Below, piece by piece: positions 55,849 to 64,000 of a DNA stretch of 64,000 nt; position 1 is the first letter of the stretch; each line of letters starts with the position of its first letter. The position numbers were made by a program, and so were the translations under genes. The notes under the pieces are model-generated. The model saw only the letters and a program-made list of their open reading frames with translations. It was not told where the DNA came from and searched no databases. Source of the DNA: Adiantum capillus-veneris (Eukaryota; Streptophyta; Polypodiopsida; Polypodiales; Pteridaceae); the NCBI GenBank assembly GCA_014529385.2, contig CM043967.1:85318778-85382777 (forward strand), given 5' to 3'.

Positions 55849-57052
55849 TCTTGTCATCCTCGACAAGACCCTATGTCTGCAGTGGCCTTGGCGAGTGGTT
55901 CATGTTTTGGTGTTGGTTGAATCTTTTGTTGTTGCAGTTGCTTCTACCAGATGCTTTGTATGTTGTAGAGATACCTTTTTCTTGTACATGTAGTGTAGTT
56001 GAAGCCATAGCTCTCCCCCTCCGATTGGTTGTTGTAGGGTGAATAGGTTGAGTGAGGTTTGTTGTTGCAGCAAGTCTTTATCTTGGCAGCTCTGTATTGT
56101 TTGTTCTTTGGGTGTCATCCTGCACGTGTACCTGTAAACTTGAAGCCTTTTTGAATTGTTTCTGGGCCGCTCCCCTTGGATCCTATAGTTGATGAGCATG
56201 TAGTTGTTTGGGGATGTCGTTGGTCTGCTTTTCTGTGTTTTTATAAGAAAAATAAAATAGTAAAAATAAAATGTGGAGTATATTACAAAATGAAGGTCTT
56301 GGATACCTGGATAGGACTAGAGGGAAAAACCCAGTGGGAAAAAAATGCCTTTAGTCATCATTAAATGTCAGGCTATATGTACTTATGTTTGATGTAACCG
56401 AGTTTTGTTGAGTTAAAGTACTTATGGCCGTATGGCTACTATTACTGGATATACAGTGGATAAGTGTTAGTAGCTTGAAGTCAGAGTCATTGTTGTTGAG
56501 CAAATGCTTATGAAACCTGATACGACTTCGTCATCGTCATTTTGTTGTGTAAGTGCATGGGTGGAACACAAATCGTGTCAAATGCAAATGTCCAATGATG
56601 GGACATTATATATGCTAGCACAGATAGATGCATGGGAAACAATATGTGGTGCGAGAGGAGTTTGAATGGGTGCTTCCAAGAGTGAAAGTATCTAGAGAAG
56701 CAAAAATATATTTGACTTCAAGAGCTGCCGTTACTCACAAGAAGGGTTTTTGTCGAGCGACGAGGTTTTTTCCACTCTCCTCACTGTGTTCATGTGCGTG
56801 AGTGTTTTCTGGACTACTCCGCCACTCTACCATTTAAAATAGTAGACTTTGACTCTTATGCTCACCTCTTCCAGCATGAGTGACATGACTTTATGTATGC
56901 TCAACTCTCCAGCTTGAGCTTTAATCTAAATATCTAGACTCATAGACCACAAAGAATATTAAGACATGAAGCTTGGGTCTAATGCTTGCTCATTTAGTGG
57001 CTCAGCTGCCCGACTCTTGACTCTTATGCCATGATTTTTATGGCGACTAGAC
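55849..57052 (-). other. 3' non-coding part of element H
   Basis: About 1.2 kb between the polyprotein stop and the LTR. No RT, RNase H or integrase motif in any minus frame. Only short chance frames. Confidence 0.45.
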
Positions 57053-60000
57053 TTACTCTCGGGAGATTTCGACGAAGAATAGGTGTTGAAATTCAAAACT
57101 CCCATCCTCGAAGAGAGGATTTGTAAAGGACCATACTGGCAATATTGGTTTCATTTGCCATACCTGGGTGACCTTGGTTGTCAAAATTTCTTTTTGTTGT
57201 TGTTGGTCCCTTGGTTGGGAAGATTGGCTCGCTCCATTCCCCGTAACACTTTGTCTATCATGTCTTGATATTTCTTGAGAGCTAGAGATGACTTCAATCT
57301 TCTTCGGTATGTGTTTTTCTTTTGGCACCCATTTGTATCTGCATCGTGTGATTAGCGTGTCTTTGCAGATATCCTTTGCCTTGAGTGTGACATTGTCCTT
57401 GATTTTGCCTTTCGTGAAATTGCGATTATCTTCAAGCTGAAGTCGTCTTATTGAAGAATGTTTACCTGGCATCTTTGGTAGCCAGATTCTTCGATTTCCT
57501 TGATAGTAACCTTGTGCTTGAAGAGTTGTAGATGGCACTTCCCATGATGTTTTTGATGTCGTATTGAGATGTACAAGAGTGCCATTTTTGGGATTATTTA
57601 TCGATAAAGTCCTATGTTGGTATGAAGGCCAGTTGGATTTGAAATTTCCTGCATCCCTTTGGCGAGCCTTGTTGGTTGGTCTCCTTTGGCGATATAAATA
57701 TGATCTTTGTTGCTTTTGGGGACGCTTTTTGAAACCTTTATCCACCACATAAGCCGAGGTCTGTGGTTTTGGTAACCAAAGTTTCTTTTGACCCTCGTAA
57801 TAGCCTTGCTCTGTTAAGCTGTAGTGGGAGGCTATCCATCCCATGTGTTTACCTTTCGTCAATTGGCTAGGATCATTTATCCATATTGGATCCTTGACCT
57901 TTATTTCTTCTGCTTGAATGTAGACCTTTGAAAACCTTTGGTAGCTGTGATCTCGCAGTGTAGGGTATTTCGGCTGAAAGATTTTCTTTGGAGTCTGTCT
58001 TTCATGTGGAAGCATGTGGTCAGTTGATATAGAAGCTCTATCTTGAACCTTTTTTGGTTGGATTGAAGACTCTGATTTAAGGGGCTGCTTCTGTTGGTAG
58101 GACATTTGTGGGCTCATCTTGGCTTTGCCTTTGTCGGAAGCCGATAATCTTGGAGCAGTAGTAGGCTGGATTTCTTGAGAGCTAGTCGTGATGACCATTG
58201 TTGAAAATTCAGATTCTTCTGCCAATGTTTTTGCCCAATACTTGGACAAAATCAAATGTGTACTCATTTTCGATGAATCCACCACTAGGAATTTGTCTTT
58301 GATTACCTTTGACCGTAGTTTAAGGGAAGCTTCTGCAATCCCTAAACTTGTGATGGCTATTCCATGTGATATAGGAACCTGTACCTAAATTTCATACAGT
58401 TCTGGCTTACCTAGAAGTAACCATAGCCAATAAGACATGACATTAGTCATGGTAGTGCAATCTATCTCTGCTGTAAAGTTGAATTTCAGTTTCTTATACA
58501 CATCCAACGAGAATTTAATCTTCTTGTTGGCTGCCAAGTAACTGATGTCCTCTTTGCTTTTGGTACTTGTCTTGGACTTTTGTGCCTTGGAAGCTTTGTC
58601 CTTCTCTTGTATGTTGAACTTCTTTGTCATTTGACTGGTTGTAGCATGTTCCAAGTGCTTACTATCTTCTGTTGTAGCTGCTTGTTGGTGTTCATTGCTA
58701 GTTTCTGACTGTGATGCCTTCATTCTTGATTTCAGAAGCTCTCTATCACTATTTACTTCTTCTAGCACTTGAAGGTCATTCAATGGTGACTTTTCTTGGA
58801 AATCTTTTGAAGTTTGTGTAGTAGGATGTTGACGTTTACTCTCTTCTTCTGATGCAATGGTCACCGTGGCCTTTGGTTTCCATTGTTCCATGGGTTTTTG
58901 TAGAGTCTCTTCTTGCAAATATTCATTCATATCGTGTATTGCTTGTCCTTGGTAGTCAATCTTGGACTCAGTCATTTCCTGTTCTTCTGTGCATTGTATG
59001 TCTTCAGTTACATCTTCTTTTAGCTTCTCATACTCTTTGATTTGTTCAATCACCAATGAAGATTCCACAATAGAAAATTTATTTGGTAGACTTTCAGCTT
59101 CATCCATTGACTCTATTTGCATGTCTTCCACTTGTGATGTGGCACTAAGATTTTTTGTTACCTCTGCCACCTCTTCTTGCGTTGGCTCACTATCGTCAGA
59201 ATCTTGGCTTCTTTTGCTCTCGAACCTTGAACTACGAGCTTCATCTTCATCACCTTGTGGATGCTCTGACTTGTCCTCACTGAGGTTCCTTAAACGATCT
59301 TGAATCAGCTGATTCAATTGATCTTTTTTGAAAGCCTGATTCTCTATGATAATGTCGTTGACACCCTTGACTTCAAGCAACTGTGTCTTGAGCCTATCTT
59401 TTGTGCTCTGCGAAAAGATCTGCTTCTTTTTCGGAGATCTTGTTGGGTATTCTTTCTTCCATTCCCTTGTTGTCACTGTCTGAACTTTGCTTTTGGCTTG
59501 TTGCTTCTTCTTTTCCATGTAGAGCTTTACTGGGCAGTCCTTCACTAAATGACCAATGGCACATTGGTCTCAATATGTTGTTATCTCAACATGTGCACCC
59601 TTTGGACGAGGCAGCTTTCCATAATACTGTTGATAATGGTTTCCTGTGGTATCTAGATATAGATATGACCTCTTCTTTGCATGCATGAACCTGTAGATTA
59701 CGACTGACTTAGGTGTATCCACTGGCTTTGCCTCTTTATCCTTCATCGTCTTATCCTTGAGAAGCTGAAAATAGCTTCCATTATTGCTTGCATACAAGAG
59801 AAAATCACTATCCATGCTTTCTAGCAGTTGTGATGCTAATTCTTCCATCAGTATATGGTCTTTGACGTGGGGCTTCTGCATAGCCTTAGGGCTATGTTTC
59901 CGAGTTGATTTTGGCGAGTTCTGCACTGAAGGTGAAGATTGAACCAAATCTTTGTTTTCCGTTTCCCTTGATGGTGCTTTTGGACGGGGTCCAAGTATGT

Positions 60001-61144
60001 GACTTACAGGTTGCCCACAATTGCTAAACTCATCCATATTTTTCACATCGGCTATTTCATAGTGCCTATCGTATTTGTCGACCACAATGACATCTTGACC
60101 TGACCTTCTACATTGGGCATTGTGAATTTCCAGTGGTCTCTCCTCCGGCTCGGCATCTTCCAATGCTTCTTGAAATTCCACTTGGACTCCTGAAAAGGAC
60201 ACTGCTTTTTGTAAAAGTGGACTTCTTAATCCCACTCTTGAAGATATAGGGTCTCTTTGTTGAGTTTGAACTCCCCCCATCCGAGAGTGTTCCATATCTG
60301 ATGTTAGCATTTGTTCAATGCCTGATGATATGACTTCTTGTGCTTTGTTAAGTAGCTCTTGAGACCGAGGTAGTCCTTTTTGAAGTTGTGCTATCTTCAT
60401 AGGTGATACTTCCGGCGTATTCCCTGTTTGTGCAATTTGGTGTGTTTGCTTTGTCTTGTGCTGGTGCAGTGCACGAGACTTGTGTCGTGTCTTTCCATGT
60501 GGTGTCTTGTGTTGTGCCTTGTTGTGTGTCATGTGGTGTGTCACTCATTTGTGTAGTGATAGCCGTAGGTGTCAGTTCTTCCAGGTGCGTAGTTAGAGGT
60601 AAACCCATGATGAGATGGTATACATTACCACCTTTAGACATGTAGTCTTCTCCTCTTGAGCCAAACGCTTCTGCTATAAAGTAATGATTGTTTTCTACAG
60701 GAACTTCATGACTTATGACAGCCCTGTAGTATCGACCGTCTTCTCTTCATAGAGGGTACCAAATTTCTGTTTTCCATCTTGTGCTTTGTATAGAAAAATA
60801 CTTGGAGGATATGCGTAGAGTTTTGTAAGTTGATCCTTGTACAACATTTCTATCTCATTGTCGATGTATTTTCCATGCCTCATGTAAATTGATCCCAGAC
60901 AGTCTTCCATGAAATTTGGATGTGGGTGTAGTACATTCTTCGATGTTTCAACTTCCACATATTGAGATGTCCGAGTTTCCTCTGTATCTTTCTTTGCCTT
61001 GATGTACAAATTCCGATTGTCATCCTCATAGCATGGCAGTCCTTTGTAGTATCCAATCAGATAGATCCGAATTTGCTCTCTTGTAATTTATGTGGATGTA
61101 CTTGAAGCTTCTTCCTGACTGGTCTGATTCCTTTGAGACGCCAT
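57053..61144 (-). pseudogene. Element H long gag-like polyprotein (no RT or integrase)
   Basis: Starting from ATG at 61142-61144 (MASQRNQTSQEEASSTST), about 1,360 codons follow one path with three stops (near 61089, 59568, 58386) and two shifts (near 60.72 and 60.55 kb). In order: IRIYLIGYYKGLPCYEDD; a part with YYRAVISHEVPVENNHYFIA; MEELASQLLESMDSDFLLYA; a knuckle-like QCAIGHLVKDCP whose first Cys is now a TGA; an acidic, Glu/Ser/Lys-rich 250-residue spacer; FTAEIDCTTMTNVMSYWLW ... LVVDSSKMSTHLILSKYW, which may be a protease-like fold; and two GYYxGxxxxWLPK motifs about 98 residues apart. I do not recognise the family. It looks like a non-autonomous, gag-only LTR element. Single long frames (410, 386 and 324 codons) suggest fairly recent decay. 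Confidence 0.6.
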
Positions 61145-61269
61145 TGCTTTCGTCTTGACTCCCTTGTTGTACCTGTTCAGTGATAGCTCTAATTGCTTGC
61201 CTCAATGCTAATAAAAATTATTAGCACCCTTGTGTCGGTCTTTTTCGCTTGAGGTCCTTCAGCTTTTGT

Positions 61270-61496
61270 TGTTACCATATACATGTGGTAGTGATGTGTG
61301 TGAACACACTAGGACCGCCGGGGCATTTTTTCCCTCTTTAGGAGGTTTTTTCCCCCGTGCATTGTATATACGCCCATCACTCTAGGGCTAACTATCTTTC
61401 CATTGCCCACTAAGTAACACACTCTCTATTGTGTGCCTTGAGCTTCCTTCGTCTTCTCCAAGCTGTGTGTGTTTCTCTGCAACCCTAATTCCAACA
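61270..61496 (+). repeat. 5' LTR of copia F4
   Basis: TGTTACCATATACATG ... AATTCCAACA, 227 bp, TG...CA, near-identical in reverse to the F2 LTRs. Confidence 0.93.
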
Positions 61497-61498
61497 AT

Positions 61499-61510
61499 TG
61501 GTATCAGAGC
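61499..61510 (+). other. Primer-binding site of copia F4
   Basis: TGGTATCAGAGC two bases after the LTR. Confidence 0.9.
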
Positions 61511-61858
61511 AGGTCACGTCCTCCCGGGCTTAGTCGCCAGCTGCTCCAGCACACGCATGCTCACTTTCTCCGATTTCAGTGAGCTTTGGCGAGCGTTCGC
61601 AGGTCGACAAATATTTTGGGCGAGCTCTAAGAGCTCGGTCTTCTCAGAATTTTGATTTGGGCTCATTTCGGCCTCCGTTTCCACTACGGGCAGTACTGCA
61701 CAGGCTATTTCGTCATTTTGTGCAGATTTTCTGTCAGTGCCGTTTTTTGCATAACAGGTGCCTTATAGTCTTCTACGGTTTGTGCTATATAGCACAAGTT
61801 GTTCCCGCTCCATTTCTCCTATTTTCGGGCAGTTTTCACATCAGGTGCAGCATTTACC

Positions 61859-64000
61859 ATGGCTGACAACAACAACACAGATGTGTTCAAGATGTTTGCT
61901 GCTGAGGACAGGTTGGATGGGGACAACTACCCTATGTGGGCTTATATGATGCAACATGTTCTTGTGTCAAAAGGTGTTTGGAACATTGTGCAGGGCATTG
62001 ATGTACGTCCTGGTTCTGAAGATGTAGACGATGTTGAGGATGTTGCAGGTCATGCTGCAAGGATTGCAGCTGTTAGAGTTGTTTTGCCTACGGCAGAACA
62101 AGCTCGTTGGGATGTTAAGGATGCGCAGGCTCATGCATTGATTGCGTTGTCTGTGAAGCGCACCATTATTCCTCACATCCGTTCAGCAAAATCTGCAAAA
62201 CAGGCTTGGGATATTCTAGCAGGTCTTTATGCAAGCCGCAATGAGGCTAAAATTGCTTTGCTACGTAAAGAGCTAGAGTCGAAGATTATGCATGAGGAAG
62301 ATGATATGGACACTTTCCTTGCTAGTGTCAAGGATATCAATGAGCAACTCATTTTTGCAGGTGAAGTCATTTCGGACAGTTCCCTTGTGTAGACTGTTCT
62401 TGATGCCTTACCAGATTCCTACCAGACTTTTGCTAGTACTTGGAGACTGATGACCCAAGGAAATCCTGAAGCTGTCAAGTTTGATGCATTATGCACATTG
62501 CTGTTGCAAGAGTCACATTCTAGAAAAAACAGGACTAGGCAGCGTGCAGTTGAACAGGCTTTTATTGCTTCTCAAAGAAAGGGTGGTAACAGTAATGCAG
62601 CCACTTCTTATGGTTCTGCTGCGAGTGGCAAAAATTCTGTTCCTAATGCTTCTGCTGGCAGCACTTCGTCTGGCAATTCTGGTGATAAGGGCAAAAAGAA
62701 GATGCGTTGCCATTATTGTAAAGCCAATGATCACTTGATCAAGTCGTGTCCTAAGTTGAAGGCCAAAGAGGCTAAGAAGAAAGAGGGTGGTTCCACTGCA
62801 AATGCTGGTTCCACTACAAATGCATCCATTGTTGAGTCTTCTGTGAAAGGAGATTGTGATGCTGATGTTGATGCAGAATGGGCTTTTAGCGCAGAGTGCA
62901 CTTACAATTCTGCTGTCCATGACGCATGCTCGTCAGTTGCTGCAGATTCACATGTGTGGTATTTCGACAGTGGTGCTACAAAGCACATTACCTCACATCG
63001 TGAATTGTTTACCTCTCTCGAGTCTGTCCCTCATGGGAATTCAGTCACTTGTGCCAACAACGCCTCTTATCCAGTTCAGGGAGTTGGAAAGATTGTGCTC
63101 ACTGCTGCTAATGGCAGTTCCTTCACACTTGTTGATGCACTTTATGTACCTGGGATCAAGAAGAATCTCTTGTCTGTATCCGCACTTGCTAGACTTGGAC
63201 TTGTAGTCAAATTTGTGGATGACAGATGTACAGTTCATGATCTCAGTTTTGGTGATGAAATTGTTGCATCTGGGCTTTTGTGCCGTGGGCTGTATAAGCT
63301 CACTTTGTATGACAAGTGTGGACAAAATTTTGCAAATGCTGTTGCAGATTCAAGGGCTATTTCAGATGCAAAACTTTGGCATGCACGTTTTGGTCATCTG
63401 AATTTTGCCAGTTTGCTGCGTTTGCAGAAATCTGATATGGTTGCTTCTTTGCCGCCTCTTGAAGCACCTGTCAAACATGTTTGTGAAGGCTGTATTCTGG
63501 GTAAAATGCAGCGTTCTAAGTTTCCAAAGGATGGTTCAGTTAGGGCCACATGCAGGTTGCAGCTTGTGCATAGTGATGTTTGTGGGCCCATGCAAACTCC
63601 GTCCTTGGGCAATTACCTGTACTTCGTGACTTTCATTGATGATTACTTCAGGCATGCATGGGTATTTCCGCCCGAAGTTTTTATGTGCTTCAAACAATTT
63701 TTGGCTATGGCTGAAAATGTCTCAAAATGTACTATGGGCACCCTCCGTTCCAATCCAGCGGGGGAGTATATGTCTCATGAATTTAATGCATTTCTGGCTA
63801 GTCGTGGGATAAAACACCAATGTACAGTGCCTTATACACCTCAGCAAAATGGTGTTGCTGAGAGGAAAAACAGGTCACTAACGGAAATGGCACGATGTAT
63901 GGTCAAAAGTCAAGCTTTGCCGCATTCTTTTTGGCTTGAGGCCATCATGTGTGCCACTTATGTACTTAACAGGTGTCCTACGAAAGCTTTGCAGTCTATT
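61859..64000 (+). pseudogene. Copia F4 gag-pol (partial, one nonsense codon)
   Basis: ATG at 61859 (MADNNNTDVFKMFAAEDRLD) fits F2 (MVDNNNTD). The frame is open to the window edge except for one TAG at 62390-62392, where F2 has Gln (SLVQIVLDALPDS). Domains: UBN2-type gag, zinc knuckle CHYCKANDHLIKSC, protease VWYFDSGATKHITSHRELFT, integrase zinc part LWHARFGHLNFASLLRLQ with CEGC, first Asp in LVHSDVCGPM, Glu in NGVAERKNRS. The second catalytic Asp is lost: F2 TLRSDQGG reads TLRSNPAGEY here. Four residues are also missing after HAWVFP. The integrase would be inactive. Confidence 0.9.

Larger units (their letters stand above)
61270..64000 (+). mobile_element. Ty1/copia element F4 (5' part, continues beyond window)
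   Basis: 5' LTR, primer site, gag, protease and the first half of integrase on the plus strand, inserted into element H. Closest to F2. The left flank is TTTGT (61265-61269); the right one is outside the window. Confidence 0.92.

Noticed and set aside
57053-61144. Endogenous pararetrovirus (caulimovirid) polyprotein
   Set aside because: No RT, RNase H or movement-protein motif; an LTR with polypurine tract adjoins it. The knuckle alone is not enough.

Overview
The window is nuclear DNA of a land plant with a large, retrotransposon-rich genome. Three things show this: a plant-type gene with ordinary spliceosomal introns, many LTR retrotransposons primed by initiator tRNA-Met, and long GA/GT microsatellites. 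I saw no rRNA, tRNA, CRISPR or bacterial-style gene. The divergence of the one host gene from the angiosperm version as I recall it, together with a 26-kb intron, fits a fern or gymnosperm better than a compact angiosperm; this is inference only.

Host gene (1-27.2 kb, + strand). The last four coding exons of an RKP/KPC1-type RING E3 ubiquitin ligase lie at 183-382, 468-672, 757-901 and 26934-27211. Reading phase is kept across all three junctions and the total is 828 nt (275 codons plus stop). One intron is GC-AG (383-467). The last intron (902-26933) is 26,032 bp and is packed with nested transposons.

Inside the intron. Plus-strand Ty3/gypsy remnants fill about 1.3-7.6 kb. A minus-strand chromovirus ('A2') runs from 8.1 to at least 22.0 kb. 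It has been split by three later insertions, each with a target-site duplication (TSD): a non-autonomous LTR element ('B', 10417-13302, TSD CCGCT), a Ty1/copia element ('C', 13737-19176, TSD GACCG) and a 353-bp hAT-type MITE (19760-20112, 8-bp TSD). A relative of B ('E', 23749-26278, TSD TGCAT) and a compound GT/GA microsatellite precede the last exon.

Downstream (27.2-47.8 kb). A candidate 3' UTR and a chromovirus end fragment come first, then copia elements inserted into one another. An old copia 'F1' (about 30.7-43.7 kb, minus) was invaded by a plus-strand deletion-derivative copia 'G' and by a younger member of its own family, 'F2' (35578-40638, TSD TAATC). A truncated copy 'F3' follows at 44.1-47.8 kb, and 'F4' (plus strand) starts at 61270 and leaves the window.

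Right end (47.8-61.3 kb). There is a repeat-rich stretch without recognisable genes, a decayed gypsy gag-protease relic ('I', 51.1-54.7 kb) and an LTR element 'H' (about 54.8-61.2 kb, minus). H carries a very long gag-like polyprotein frame and no visible reverse transcriptase or integrase. H and the B/E family are the best candidates for something undescribed. Apart from the host gene, all coding sequence here is transposon-derived and mostly disabled.
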